Assembly (NCBI GenBank): GCA_003164475.1
Contig: PLTL01000224.1
Coordinates: forward strand, 226-12,178
DNA: 11,953 bases
Source: Candidatus Dormiibacterota bacterium
GTDB lineage: Bacteria > Chloroflexota > Dormibacteria > UBA8260 > Bog-877
Reading direction: 5' to 3'
Under the pieces are notes generated by a model. The model had not been told where the DNA came from and searched no databases. It was given only the letters and a program-made list of their open reading frames with translations. This document shows, one piece after another, positions 1 to 7,188 of this stretch; position 1 is the first letter of the stretch, and every line of letters starts with the position of its first letter. The translations under genes and the position numbers were made by a program.

Positions 1-59
1 TGATGCCGGGCGCTGGGGCCGGCGATGTCGTTCCGCGGGAGTTTTTCGGGCTTGTTCAT
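1..59 (-). CDS. N-terminal fragment of an unidentified gene (possibly the first atp operon gene)
   Basis: Only 19 codons are visible, reading MNKPEKLPRNDIAGPSARH, before the window edge. The ATG overlaps the TGA of the 80-residue ORF upstream as ATGA, which indicates translational coupling and a real start. The visible peptide is hydrophilic and has no diagnostic motif. In several bacterial phyla the genes prmC, ywlC/tsaC, glyA, wecA and murA lie just ahead of atpI/atpZ and atpB, so an ATP synthase accessory or Fo gene is a reasonable guess from context alone. A promoter-like pair of hexamers lies directly upstream. Product identity is not established. Confidence 0.5.
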   Translation of the reverse strand, partial: MNKPEKLPRNDIAGPSARH

Positions 60-298
60 GGGGTCTCGAATATCAGGTTTTGGTGACATTCAGCAATGGA
101 TCCGTGGCGACGGGGCCGGCCGGACCGGGCCGGTAAACCGGCGATCACCAGCAGGGCGGCGGCCCCGAAGGCCAGCGCGCGACCGCTCTCCCGCTGCCGG
201 GCCAGAACCGCCGGTTCCTCCACCACCAGGCCATCGCCCCTGGCCCAGGCCGCAACGTGGTCCGGGGATAGCTCGACCCCGAACCGGCGGGCGGCCAC
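56..298 (-). CDS. Small hypothetical protein, 80 aa, with one possible membrane segment
   Basis: I do not recognise this protein. It starts at GTG 298, six bases after the murA stop and in the same frame as murA, and ends in an ATGA overlap with the next gene. Residues about 41-57 (RALAFGAAALLVIAGLP) form one hydrophobic stretch, followed by a basic segment (RSGRPRRH), so a small single-pass membrane protein is possible. Codons 1 to about 65 end mostly in G or C like the neighbouring genes, which supports coding. The last dozen codons are AT-richer and coincide with a promoter-like sequence. A small accessory protein ahead of an atp operon is possible from position, but it does not visibly match the two-helix AtpI or AtpZ pattern. 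It could also be spurious. Confidence 0.45.
   Translation of the reverse strand: MAARRFGVELSPDHVAAWARGDGLVVEEPAVLARQRESGRALAFGAAALLVIAGLPARSGRPRRHGSIAECHQNLIFETP
69..96 (-). promoter_or_regulatory. Candidate internal promoter ahead of the left-edge gene
   Basis: On the minus strand TTGCTG (96-91) and GATATT (74-69) are separated by 16 bases in a locally AT-rich stretch inside the end of the 80-residue ORF. Transcription would start close to the ATG at 59, giving a nearly leaderless mRNA. The hexamers match the sigma-70 consensus only partly (3/6 and 4/6), so this is weak evidence. Confidence 0.25.
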
Positions 299-304
299 CT
301 CGGG

Positions 305-1591
305 TCAGGCTCCCGGACTGGACTCGGGGGAGTGGCGACGAAGGATGGCGCCCAGTCCTGCCAGCTTCCCGACCAGGTCCTCATAGCCACGGTCGAGGTG
401 ATGCACGTTGGTGAGCCAGGTGGTGCCGGTCGCGCAGAGCCCCCCGATCACCAGCGCCGCGCCCGAGCGGATGTCGCTGATGCTGAGCTCGGCGCCGTGG
501 AGCGGGGCCCCGCCCCGGATCATGGCGCTGCGACCCTTCACGATGATCTCGGCCCCCAGCTGGCGCAGCTGCTCCACGTGCTGGAAGCGGTTCTCGAAGA
601 GTGACTCGGAGACTACGCTGAGCCCATTCGCCTGGGTCATCAGGGCCACGTACTGGGGCTGGAGGTCGGTGGCGAACCCGGGGTGGGGCCAGGTCGACAT
701 GTCCACCGGCAGCAACGCCCGGGGGCGGGAGATCCGCAGCCAGGTGCCCCCCTCCTCCACCTCGCAGTTGGCCCGGAGCAGCTTGGTGATCACCTGGCCC
801 AGGTCGCTGCACACCATCTGGTCGATCAGGACGTCCCCCCCGGTGGCGGCGACCGCCATGGCGAAGGTGCCGGCCTCGATGTAGTCAGCCCTGACCTGGT
901 ACTCGCAGGGGTGGAGCCTGGGGACGCCCTCGATCACGATCCGGTCGCCCCCCGCTCCGGAGATCCTCGCGCCCATCGCCCGCAGACACAGCGCCAGGTC
1001 CGCCACGTGGGGCTCCCGCGCGGCATTGGATATGACCGTGATCCCCTCGGCCCGGGCCGCGGCCATCATGAGGTTCTCCGTCCCGGTCACGGTCGGCATG
1101 TCCAGCTGGACGTGGGCGCCGCGGAGACGGTCGGCGGAGGCCCTGATCCCGAACTCGTCCTCCACCACCGTGGCGCCCATGGCCCGGAGACCGTCCAGGT
1201 GCTGCTCCACCCGGCGCAGCCCGATGTCGTCCCCCCCGGGGAGCGGCAGCGAGGCCTCGCCACGGGAGGCCACCAAAGGGCCCAGCAGCAGCAGTGAGGC
1301 CCGCATCCTCCGGCCCAACTCGCTGTCCGGCTCGGTCCGGGTGACGCCGCGAGGGTCGATCTCCACCCCGCCGTCGCAGCGATCGACCCGGGCTCCCAGG
1401 CTGCGGAGCAGCCGACACATGGTCTCCACGTCCTCGATGGCAGGGACGTTGCTGAGCCGCAGCGGGCCGTCGGCGAGGAGCGCGGCCGTCATCTGGGGCA
1501 GCGCCGAGTTCTTGCTGCCGCTCACCGTCACCCGGCCCTGGAGCCGGGACCGGCCCACGATCTCGAGCCGGTCCCCCGAGCCCCGCGGCAT
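305..1591 (-). CDS. murA: UDP-N-acetylglucosamine 1-carboxyvinyltransferase (MurA), Asp-type active site
   Basis: Catalyses enolpyruvyl transfer from phosphoenolpyruvate to UDP-GlcNAc, the first committed cytoplasmic step of peptidoglycan synthesis. With the ATG at 1591 the protein has 428 residues, the usual family length. Visible landmarks are the SGSKN substrate lysine/asparagine (K27, N28), MRAS (R97), [10 protein letters not shown] (residues 119-127), ATDLQPQ (D309, the general-base position), SLFENRF (330-336), SDIRSGAAL (R375) and HLDRGYE (R401). At the position of E. coli Cys115, five residues before the conserved Arg120 equivalent R126, this protein has D121. The same Cys-to-Asp change occurs in mycobacterial and chlamydial MurA and makes them insensitive to fosfomycin. 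The frame stays open up to GTG 1663, but that extension would overlap the upstream gene by 68 bases and has no ribosome site. GAGG lies only 2 bases before the chosen ATG, so the start rests mainly on family length. Confidence 0.96.
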   Translation of the reverse strand: MPRGSGDRLEIVGRSRLQGRVTVSGSKNSALPQMTAALLADGPLRLSNVPAIEDVETMCRLLRSLGARVDRCDGGVEIDPRGVTRTEPDSELGRRMRASLLLLGPLVASRGEASLPLPGGDDIGLRRVEQHLDGLRAMGATVVEDEFGIRASADRLRGAHVQLDMPTVTGTENLMMAAARAEGITVISNAAREPHVADLALCLRAMGARISGAGGDRIVIEGVPRLHPCEYQVRADYIEAGTFAMAVAATGGDVLIDQMVCSDLGQVITKLLRANCEVEEGGTWLRISRPRALLPVDMSTWPHPGFATDLQPQYVALMTQANGLSVVSESLFENRFQHVEQLRQLGAEIIVKGRSAMIRGGAPLHGAELSISDIRSGAALVIGGLCATGTTWLTNVHHLDRGYEDLVGKLAGLGAILRRHSPESSPGA

Positions 1592-1595
1592 GACC

Positions 1596-2693
1596 TCAGC
1601 CACGGGGGCGGTCCAGCTGGGCGGGGTCGGGATCGGCGCTGGGCTCCGGCGCAGAGGCACCACGATGCCAGACCCGCCAGAGCAACAGCCCGAGGGCCAG
1701 CACCAATAATCCCAGGGCCACGGCCAGGATCTTACGGTGCCCGAAGAGGGCCAGGCCCAGGCAACCCAGGATCGCCGTCACCAGGTAGAAGGTGACCGCG
1801 GTCTCCCGCTGGGTGAGCCCCAGGGCCAGCAGGCGGTGATGGAGGTGGCGGGCATCGGCGTGGGCGAATCCCACCCCCTGGCGGCGGCGGCGCCAGATCG
1901 CGAACGCGGTGTCGCCGATGGGGAGGGCGAGCGCCAGCACTGGCACGAAGAGGGCCAGCGCCACCGTCACCTTGGCCACCCCCAAGACGGTGACGATCCC
2001 CACCAGCATCCCCAGGAGGTGGCTGCCGGAGTCGCCCATGAAGATCTTCGCCGGGGCGAAGTTGAAGAGCAGGAAGCCCAGGCAGCAGCCGACCATGGCG
2101 GCCGAGAGCAGGATCACCCCCCCCTGGCGTGGTTCCACCCCGAGCCGGTTGACCGCGGCCAGGTAGAGGACCCCGCCCACGATCGCCACTACCCCAGCCG
2201 CCAGGCCGTCCACGCCGTCCAGGAGGTTGATCGAGTTCTGCATTCCCATCAGCCAGATGATCGTGATGGGAATGGCGGCCCAGGCCAGGTGAATGGCCAG
2301 GCCCGGCAGGCTGATGGAGTTGATGGTGATCGCGAAGGCCCCCGCCACCAGCAGCGAGCAGACCGCCTGGATCACCAGCTTGGTCCAGAAGGGCAGCCCC
2401 AGGATGTCGTCGACGGCCAGCAGTCCGGTGACGGCCAGCAGCGCCACCACGATCTGGAGCCAGTCCTGGACCCCCCGGCCGAAGGCCAGCATGGCCGCCA
2501 GGAAACCGGCCATGATCGCCAGCCCCCCCAGCCTGCCGGTGCGCTGGGAGTGGATGTGCCGGCCCCCGGGCTCGGCCACCGCCCCCAGCCGGAAGCTGCA
2601 CCAACGAGCCAGGGGGACGGTGACTACGGTCACCACCGCCGCCACCAGCAGGATGGGAAGGGCGCTGAGGTACGGGTCGCTGGCGGTGGGCAC
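1596..2693 (-). CDS. wecA: WecA/TagO-type polyprenyl-phosphate N-acetylhexosamine-1-phosphate transferase
   Basis: A polytopic membrane enzyme, 365 aa, of the PNPT family. It moves a sugar-1-phosphate, most likely GlcNAc-1-P from UDP-GlcNAc, onto undecaprenyl or decaprenyl phosphate at the inner face of the membrane, starting a lipid-linked glycan such as a teichoic acid, arabinogalactan linker or O-antigen. Motifs in order are [10 protein letters not shown] (51-60), AVDDILG (D95, D96), [12 protein letters not shown] (153-164), FMGDSGS (D221) and the HLHHR loop (283-287), which is typical of WecA/TagO rather than MraY. About ten hydrophobic segments are present. The start is GTG 2693, preceded by GGAAGG with 4 bases of spacing (2703-2698). 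The stop lies 4 bases before the murA ATG. Beyond the family motifs the substrate is not proven, and the downstream pathway is not in the window. Confidence 0.93.
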   Translation of the reverse strand: MPTASDPYLSALPILLVAAVVTVVTVPLARWCSFRLGAVAEPGGRHIHSQRTGRLGGLAIMAGFLAAMLAFGRGVQDWLQIVVALLAVTGLLAVDDILGLPFWTKLVIQAVCSLLVAGAFAITINSISLPGLAIHLAWAAIPITIIWLMGMQNSINLLDGVDGLAAGVVAIVGGVLYLAAVNRLGVEPRQGGVILLSAAMVGCCLGFLLFNFAPAKIFMGDSGSHLLGMLVGIVTVLGVAKVTVALALFVPVLALALPIGDTAFAIWRRRRQGVGFAHADARHLHHRLLALGLTQRETAVTFYLVTAILGCLGLALFGHRKILAVALGLLVLALGLLLWRVWHRGASAPEPSADPDPAQLDRPRG

Positions 2694-2705
2694 GCTGCCT
2701 TCCCC

Positions 2706-3965
2706 CTAGACGTACGGAAGCGGAAAGGCCTCACACAGGACCCTGGCCCGGGCCGCCACCTCGCGCTCCACCTGCTCGTCGCCGAGGTTGTGGATGGTCC
2801 GCGAGATCAGCGCGGCGATCTCGTCCATCTGCTCCAGCCCCATACCCCGGGTGGTGACCGCCGGGGTCCCCAGTCGGATCCCGCTGGGGTTGAACTTGCT
2901 GGCCTCGTCGAAGGGGATCGAGTTGCGGTTCACCGTGATGTGGGCCCGGTCGAAGACATCCTGGACCTTGCGGCCGGTCAGGCCGAGGGGACGCAGGTCG
3001 ATCAGCATCAGATGGGTGTCGGTGCCGCCACTCACCAGGCGCAGGCCCGCCCCGAGCAACCCCTCCGAGAGCCGCGTGGCGTTGGCCACCACCCGCTGGG
3101 CGTAGTCGCGCATCTCGGGCTGGCTCCAGGCGTGCAGGGCCACCGCCTTGCCGGCGATGGCGTGCATCAGCGGCCCACCCTGCACCCCGGGGAAGACCGC
3201 CTTGTCGATCGCCTTGGCGTGCTCCTCCGGACACAGCACCATCCCCCCCCAGGGGCCGCGCAGGGTCTTGTGGGTGGTCAGGGTGACGACGTCCGCGAAG
3301 GGCACTGGGCTGGGGTGAGCACCCCCGGCAACCAGACCGGCGAAGTGGGCCATGTCCACCATCAGGACCGCGTCCACCTCATGGGCGATCTCGGCCAGCT
3401 TGGGAAAGTCGAAGGTCCGGGGGTAGGCGCTGGCACCGGCCACCAGGACCTTGGGCCGAACCTCCTGGGCCCGGCGGCGGACCTGGTCGTAGTTGAGCTG
3501 CTCGGTCTCCGGGTCCACTCCGTAGAACTCGGCGTGGTAGACGATGCCACTGAAGCTCACCGGGGAACCGTGGCTGAGGTGCCCGCCGTGGCTGAGGTCC
3601 AGGCCCAAGATGGTGTCCCCGGGCTGGCAGAAGGCCATGTACGCCGCCATGTTGGCCGAGCTTCCGCAGTGGGGCTGCACGTTGGCGTGTTCGGCCCCGA
3701 AGAGCGCGCAGGCCCGCCGCTGGGCCAGCAACTCCACCTGGTCCACGAACTCGCAGCCTCCGTAGTAGCGCTTGCCCGGGGTCCCCTCGGCGTACTTGTT
3801 GGTGAGCCAGGATCCCACCGCAGCCAGCACCGCAGGGCTGGCGACGTTCTCGGACGGGATCAGCTCAAGCGTGTACTGCTGCCGATCCAGCTCCGATTCC
3901 ATGATCGAGGCCAGCTCCGGGTCGGCCTGGTTCAGGATGCTGAGGCGCTGCTCTGCGATCGCCAA
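2706..3965 (-). CDS. glyA: Serine hydroxymethyltransferase (GlyA)
   Basis: A PLP enzyme that interconverts serine plus tetrahydrofolate with glycine plus 5,10-methylene-THF, the main source of one-carbon units. From the TTG at 3965 it has 419 residues, the normal length. It shows IPSENVAS (36-43), [14 protein letters not shown] (57-70) with E60, VDMAH (D204, H207), the Schiff-base lysine K233 in [19 protein letters not shown] (257-265) and SGIRLGTPA (361-369) with the carboxylate-binding R364. The frame stays open upstream to 4040, but that part overlaps the preceding gene. TTG 3965 is chosen because GGAGGGA lies 5 bases ahead of it and it lies one base after the stop of tsaC. One oddity is GPWGG at 237-241 where most family members have GPRGG: a TGG codon one transition away from CGG. 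Confidence 0.97.
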   Translation of the reverse strand: MAIAEQRLSILNQADPELASIMESELDRQQYTLELIPSENVASPAVLAAVGSWLTNKYAEGTPGKRYYGGCEFVDQVELLAQRRACALFGAEHANVQPHCGSSANMAAYMAFCQPGDTILGLDLSHGGHLSHGSPVSFSGIVYHAEFYGVDPETEQLNYDQVRRRAQEVRPKVLVAGASAYPRTFDFPKLAEIAHEVDAVLMVDMAHFAGLVAGGAHPSPVPFADVVTLTTHKTLRGPWGGMVLCPEEHAKAIDKAVFPGVQGGPLMHAIAGKAVALHAWSQPEMRDYAQRVVANATRLSEGLLGAGLRLVSGGTDTHLMLIDLRPLGLTGRKVQDVFDRAHITVNRNSIPFDEASKFNPSGIRLGTPAVTTRGMGLEQMDEIAALISRTIHNLGDEQVEREVAARARVLCEAFPLPYV

Positions 3966-3966
3966 C

Positions 3967-4605
3967 TCAGTCCCTCCGACTTGCTGAACGGCGTGAGGCC
4001 AGGGGGACCCCCAGCTCGATGGCGCTGAGCGCGCCTTCACGGATTAGGACCGGTGGGTCCCGAGTGAGATCGAGTATAGATGAGGGCCGACGCCCCGCCG
4101 GGACGGGGTGCCCGTCCGCAATCGCCCCGATGAGCTCTGGCAAATGTGCCAGGGCGGCGGCGGCGTCGTCAGCCGGCGGCTGCCCGTGGCGGTTGGCGCT
4201 GGTGGTGGCCAGGGGACCAGTGAGCTCCAACAGTTGCAGAGCGATGGGATGGGCGGGAAGGCGCACCCCGACCGTCCCACCACCACCGAGCACCCGTCCC
4301 GGCCGCTTCGCGGCCACGATCAGGGTCAGGGGCCCCGGCCAGAACCGGCGCGCCAGCTCGGCCGCGGCCGGTGAGGGAACCGCGTAGGCTGCCAGCTGCT
4401 CCCAGCCGGCGGCCATCAGGACCAACGGCTGGGTAGCCGGCCGGCCCTTGATCCGGCACAGGCTGGCGACGGCCGCGGGGAGGGTGGCGGAGCAGGCGAT
4501 CCCGAACACCGTGTCGGTGGGAAAGCCGATCACGGCACCTGTACCTATCGCCGCCGCCGCGGCCTCGATCCCCCCGCGGTCGCCGGCCCAGAGCCTCCCG
4601 CTCAA
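3967..4605 (-). CDS. tsaC: L-threonylcarbamoyladenylate synthase (TsaC/YwlC/Sua5, YrdC domain)
   Basis: Makes threonylcarbamoyl-AMP from threonine, bicarbonate and ATP, the first step of the t6A37 modification of ANN-decoding tRNAs. The 212-residue protein is a single YrdC domain without the C-terminal Sua5 domain. Visible motifs are GFPTDTVFG (27-35), [12 protein letters not shown] (53-64, the nucleotide-binding K/R loop), FWPGPLTL (88-95), [10 protein letters not shown] (111-120), TTSAN (134-138) and SSILDLT (175-181). An open frame continues upstream to 4941, but it lies antiparallel-free inside prmC and has no family similarity, so it is excluded. The best start is TTG 4605, overlapping the prmC stop as TTGA with GGAGG about 10 bases before it. 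No ATG or GTG lies close enough to serve instead. Pairing with prmC is a very common arrangement. Confidence 0.93.
   Translation of the reverse strand: MSGRLWAGDRGGIEAAAAAIGTGAVIGFPTDTVFGIACSATLPAAVASLCRIKGRPATQPLVLMAAGWEQLAAYAVPSPAAAELARRFWPGPLTLIVAAKRPGRVLGGGGTVGVRLPAHPIALQLLELTGPLATTSANRHGQPPADDAAAALAHLPELIGAIADGHPVPAGRRPSSILDLTRDPPVLIREGALSAIELGVPLASRRSASRRD
3971..3977 (-). promoter_or_regulatory. Ribosome binding site fixing the TTG start of glyA
   Basis: On the minus strand GGAGGGA (3977-3971) is followed by 5 bases and then TTG. It is the only strong Shine-Dalgarno match near the 5' end of the glyA frame and overlaps the last codons of the upstream gene, as expected for a coupled operon. 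Confidence 0.75.
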
Positions 4606-5483
4606 CTGAGACGAGCCTCCACGACCCGATCCTTCCCCGACAGGTCCCGGTGGGTCCGAAGTGTGCAGCCGGGCCAGGCCTGAAGGCACATGGCCGCCAC
4701 CGCGGCGGCCCTTCGGGGATCCACCTCCAGCAGGACGGTGGTCCCAGGCGCCGCCAGCTCGGACAGGGCGGGGATCAGCTCCCGGTACGCGGTCAGCCCG
4801 TCGGGCCCGCCGGCGAGCGCCAGAGCGGGCTCGAAATCGCGCACCCCGCGATCTGAATCCCTCAGCTCGCCGTCGGTGAGGTAGGGGGGGTTGCTGACGA
4901 TCAGGTCGTACGGTCCGCGTCCCCGCAGAGCGTCGCGCCACGAGCCCTGGACCGCGGTGAAGCGGTCGGAGACGCCCAGCCGCCGGGCGTTGTCCCGGGC
5001 CACCTCCACCGCCACCTCCGCCAGGTCCACCGCCTCCACCCGGACTGACGGTGCCAACGAGGCCAGCGCGACCCCCAGGGCGCCGCTGCCGGTGCCGAGA
5101 TCAGCGCAGGAGCTCGGTCTTTGGTCCTCCTCTAAACGTCGCAGCCCGATCTCGACCAGGAGCTCACTCTCCGGGCGCGGTATCAGCACCCCTGGCCGCA
5201 CCGCGAGGGCGAGACCATAGAACTCCCGCTCCCCGACCAGGTAGGCGATCGGGGTGCCTCGGGAGCGGCGCTTGAGCAGGGAGCGCGCGAGATCGATCTC
5301 GGGCTCATCGAGCGGGCGGTCGAACTGCAGGTAGAGATCGATCCGCCCGAGGCCCAGGGCATGAGCCAGGAGCAGCTCCGCCTCCAGCCGGGGGCTGTTC
5401 GATCGGCTCCGACCCAGGTACTCGGTGGACCGGCGCAGAACCTGCAGCACCGTCAGGCACGCGAACTCCCGGCCTTCTGGCAT
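4602..5483 (-). CDS. prmC: Peptide chain release factor N(5)-glutamine methyltransferase (PrmC/HemK)
   Basis: Methylates the glutamine of the GGQ motif of RF1 and RF2 using S-adenosylmethionine, improving translation termination. The 293-residue protein has the helical N-terminal release-factor-binding domain (about 1-80, with SPRLEAELLLAHALG), the linker motif REFYGL (86-91), IPRPESELLVE (101-111), the SAM-binding DLGTGSGALG (128-137) and the catalytic NPPY (198-201), followed by FEPALAL and GGPDGL. All landmarks are intact. The ATG at 5483 is preceded by AGGAAGG at 6 bases (5496-5490). It is the first gene of the minus-strand operon, so its promoter should lie in the 417-base gap shared with the divergent Tad-like genes. 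Confidence 0.95.
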   Translation of the reverse strand: MPEGREFACLTVLQVLRRSTEYLGRSRSNSPRLEAELLLAHALGLGRIDLYLQFDRPLDEPEIDLARSLLKRRSRGTPIAYLVGEREFYGLALAVRPGVLIPRPESELLVEIGLRRLEEDQRPSSCADLGTGSGALGVALASLAPSVRVEAVDLAEVAVEVARDNARRLGVSDRFTAVQGSWRDALRGRGPYDLIVSNPPYLTDGELRDSDRGVRDFEPALALAGGPDGLTAYRELIPALSELAAPGTTVLLEVDPRRAAAVAAMCLQAWPGCTLRTHRDLSGKDRVVEARLS

Positions 5484-5655
5484 CCCCGCCCTTCCTGCTC
5501 CAGCCGACCCCTGAAAGATCTTGTTACTATGGCGTCACAGTATTCACGGAGGCGAAGTCGCGGCCCCTGGGTACGATAACACCCACATCATGGAAGCGAC
5601 CGCTGTGATTTCCCCATCGTGGCATGCGCACGCTCTGGCCGCGGATGGACCCTCT

Positions 5656-5683
5656 GAGTGTGCCCGGCGGACGCCGGTCGCTC
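5656..5683 (+). repeat. Hairpin 1 in the Tad-like leader
   Basis: The inner arms CCGGC (5664-5668) and GCCGG (5673-5677) enclose GGAC. The outer arms GAGTG (5656-5660) and CGCTC (5679-5683) pair with one G-U wobble across a small internal loop. This gives 10 pairs in total, the longest stem in the leader. Chance occurrence in GC-rich DNA cannot be excluded. Confidence 0.4.
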
Positions 5684-5690
5684 CTGCACG

Positions 5691-5709
5691 CCTCCCACCG
5701 TCAGGGAGG
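5691..5709 (+). repeat. Hairpin 2 in the Tad-like leader
   Basis: CCTCCC (5691-5696) and GGGAGG (5704-5709) are perfectly complementary around the 7-base loop ACCGTCA. It lies 7 bases after hairpin 1. Confidence 0.4.
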
Positions 5710-5767
5710 TCCCCGGCCCGGTTGGCGCAGCCGCGTCGCGGGCAGGGAGGCGTCCGCATCAGCGCAC

Positions 5768-5782
5768 CCGGCATGTTGCCGG
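5768..5782 (+). repeat. Hairpin 3 in the Tad-like leader
   Basis: CCGGC (5768-5772) and GCCGG (5778-5782) pair around the loop ATGTT. The arms are the same sequence as the inner arms of hairpin 1, so alternative pairing between the two hairpins is possible. Confidence 0.35.
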
Positions 5783-5814
5783 CCGACCCACGCTTCCGTT
5801 CTTCCTTCCTGGAT

Positions 5815-5831
5815 CCCGATTCTCGATCGGG
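5815..5831 (+). repeat. Hairpin 4 in the Tad-like leader
   Basis: CCCGAT (5815-5820) and ATCGGG (5826-5831) are perfect arms around TCTCG. GG at 5811-5812 and CC at 5832-5833 can extend the stem past a 2-base bulge. No T-run follows, so it is not an obvious intrinsic terminator. Confidence 0.35.
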
Positions 5832-5900
5832 CCACCCGGGGGCCGCCTCGCTTGTGGCAGTCCCGAAAGGAAGCTCGATCCGCGGGGTGGCCGCAGGGCG

Positions 5901-6494
5901 ATGCGGGGAGCGCTCCCGGTGAGGCTTCGCGCCAGCGCCACCGACACCAGACTTCGGGGCCAGTCGATGGTGGAGTTCGCGATCGTGGCCCCGCTGTTCT
6001 TCTTCATCTTCTTCTCGGTCATCAACGGCGGCATACTCCTGTTCTCGCGGAACGCCATCCAGCATGCGACGGACGTGGGCGCGGCGGAGATCGCCGCTGA
6101 GGGGGACACCCCGGCCAATGCTGACCAAATAGCCCTTTCGGCGATGAGTCAGGCTGGCGTCAAGAACGCGATGCTCACCAAGGTAACTCTGGTCACAGTG
6201 ACCAAGGAGGATCAGAGCACCAACTCCAACGGCGCCACCATCCTCACGCTGGACACGAGTGGCTGTGGTGGCCTGCCCTGCGAGAATACCTACACCTTGG
6301 TCGCCGGGACCTGGACAGCAGGGCTAGCCAACTGGCCACCTGCTGATCGGTCGGTCAACCAAACCAACGGGGTTGGCGGGAAACCTGACTTCGCTCGCCT
6401 CCAAGTCACTTACACCTTCACCACCATAGGCGGGTTCACCCACTTCAACCTCACCTCGACCGTCGTCTTCCGCCTGGAGCCGCAGAGCCTATGA
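5901..6494 (+). CDS. TadE-like pseudopilin (first gene of Tad-like operon)
   Basis: A minor pilin or pseudopilin of the TadE family, expected to be inserted in the cytoplasmic membrane and exposed outside as part of a Tad/Flp-type pilus or secretion apparatus. From ATG 5901 it has 197 residues. After a basic leader, RLRGQSMVEF (18-26) begins a hydrophobic helix (about 21-48). The Gly followed by Glu at +5 fits the class III prepilin signal G|xxxxE, so it may be cut by a prepilin peptidase. The helix continues into NAIQHATDVGAAEIAAEG, typical of the TadE coiled stem. The rest is Thr/Asn-rich with a Cys pair (CGGLPC). GTG 5919 is a good alternative start because GGAG lies 8 bases upstream, whereas ATG 5901 has only a close AGGG. 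The frame is open back to 5658, but that part has no pilin character. It overlaps the next gene by ATGA. Confidence 0.82.
   Translation: MRGALPVRLRASATDTRLRGQSMVEFAIVAPLFFFIFFSVINGGILLFSRNAIQHATDVGAAEIAAEGDTPANADQIALSAMSQAGVKNAMLTKVTLVTVTKEDQSTNSNGATILTLDTSGCGGLPCENTYTLVAGTWTAGLANWPPADRSVNQTNGVGGKPDFARLQVTYTFTTIGGFTHFNLTSTVVFRLEPQSL
5906..5917. repeat. Perfect 12-base palindrome at the start of the TadE-like gene
   Basis: GGGAGCGCTCCC reads the same on both strands and lies between the two candidate start codons (5901 and 5919). It contains the GGAG that would serve the GTG start, so a hairpin or a bound protein here could occlude the ribosome site. This role is inference. Confidence 0.4.
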
Positions 6495-7186
6495 GACGGC
6501 AACGCCAGCGGGGCCAGGCGATCATCGAGCTGGCGATCCTATTCCCCTTCCTCCTGCTCGTCTTCATGGGATCCTGGACGGCGGCCGCGCTGATCGCCAA
6601 CAACGACACCGCCGCTCAGGTGAGCGGATATGGGGCTCGCGTCGCGGCTGAGATCGGCAACGGCTGCTCCCTCGTCGGCGGCACAGTGAGCTGCACCAAA
6701 GCGGTGGGCTCCTGCCAGCAGACCGCGATCGACCCCTGCGCCGTCGATCAGGCGGTCATCAGCGCCATGACTCCAGCCTTGAACTCACAGTTGTCGAATT
6801 CGTCGGTCAATTACATCTACATCTATCAGCCAGGTGCCTGCCTGCCCTCGGGCGGTGTTCTGCCGCCATTGTCATCCTGCACGGTGACCGACGGGAACCT
6901 CGCCGGCGCGACGCTGAAGGACCAGTACCAGTACTGTGCATCCACTTCGCAGTGGGTGCTCACCAACCCCGTCTCGGGCACGACCACCCTCTGCGCCAGC
7001 CTGGGCCTGCAGGTCGGCGGCGTCGCCCCGTACACCCTCGACCTGCGCACGCAGACGGTCGCTGATGAGCAGGCCATCGGAGTTGCCCTGAAGTTCACGT
7101 TCACCTCCCCCGCCCCCGTTCTGTCGTACTTCAGCCAGACGGACACCACCTACACGGCCATAACCCTTCCACCGCAAGGATCTTGA
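6491..7186 (+). CDS. TadE-family pseudopilin (second gene of Tad-like operon)
   Basis: A 231-residue TadE-like membrane-anchored protein. A short basic start RRQRQRGQ is followed by AIIELAILFPFLLLVF (10-25), again with Gly followed by Glu at +5 (G8|QAIIE), then a stem (TAAQVSGYGARVAAEIGNG). The exported part has four early cysteines (C59, C68, C75, C83) and several more further on (CLPSGG, SSCTV, QYCAST, TLCASL), suggesting disulfides in an extracytoplasmic domain. It probably partners with the preceding TadE-like protein and the following TadG-like protein in a pseudopilus tip or minor-subunit complex; this is inferred from family and adjacency. The ATG overlaps the upstream stop as ATGA, and the stop is followed 2 bases later by the next ATG. 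Confidence 0.82.
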   Translation: MRRQRQRGQAIIELAILFPFLLLVFMGSWTAAALIANNDTAAQVSGYGARVAAEIGNGCSLVGGTVSCTKAVGSCQQTAIDPCAVDQAVISAMTPALNSQLSNSSVNYIYIYQPGACLPSGGVLPPLSSCTVTDGNLAGATLKDQYQYCASTSQWVLTNPVSGTTTLCASLGLQVGGVAPYTLDLRTQTVADEQAIGVALKFTFTSPAPVLSYFSQTDTTYTAITLPPQGS

Positions 7187-7188
7187 GG

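Larger units (their letters stand above)
5484..5900. other. Divergent intergenic region between prmC and the Tad-like operon
   Basis: These 417 bases hold no recognisable gene. They must supply promoters in both directions. The AT-richest part (about 5511-5600) contains plus-strand hexamers TACTAT (5525-5530) and TACGAT (5572-5577), each matching TATAAT at 4 of 6 positions, and on the minus strand CATAGT (5532-5527, 4/6) ahead of prmC. None has a clear -35 box at the right distance. From about 5640 to 5900 the sequence is rich in short inverted repeats, listed separately. If the plus-strand start is near 5584, the Tad-like mRNA would have a leader of over 300 bases. Confidence 0.6.

Noticed and set aside
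1737..4028. A 763-codon open frame on the plus strand across wecA and glyA
   Set aside because: It is antisense to two well-supported enzymes. Its translation is a His/Gln/Gly/Asp/Pro-rich mixture without hydrophobic cores or motifs, as expected from the complement of GC-rich codons.
4606..4941. N-terminal extension of the tsaC frame inside prmC
   Set aside because: The extension is Arg/Gly-rich with no YrdC similarity and overlaps the catalytic half of prmC. Normal family length is reached from TTG 4605.
5658..5900. Upstream extension of the TadE-like frame
   Set aside because: The residues are Arg/Pro/Gly-rich and would place the prepilin signal about 100 residues from the N-terminus, which does not fit TadE proteins. 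The region also holds the hairpins.
5544..6128. A 194-codon minus-strand frame across the divergent gap and the TadE-like gene
   Set aside because: Its second half is antisense to the pilin-like helix, and the translation is charged and low in complexity with no recognisable domain.
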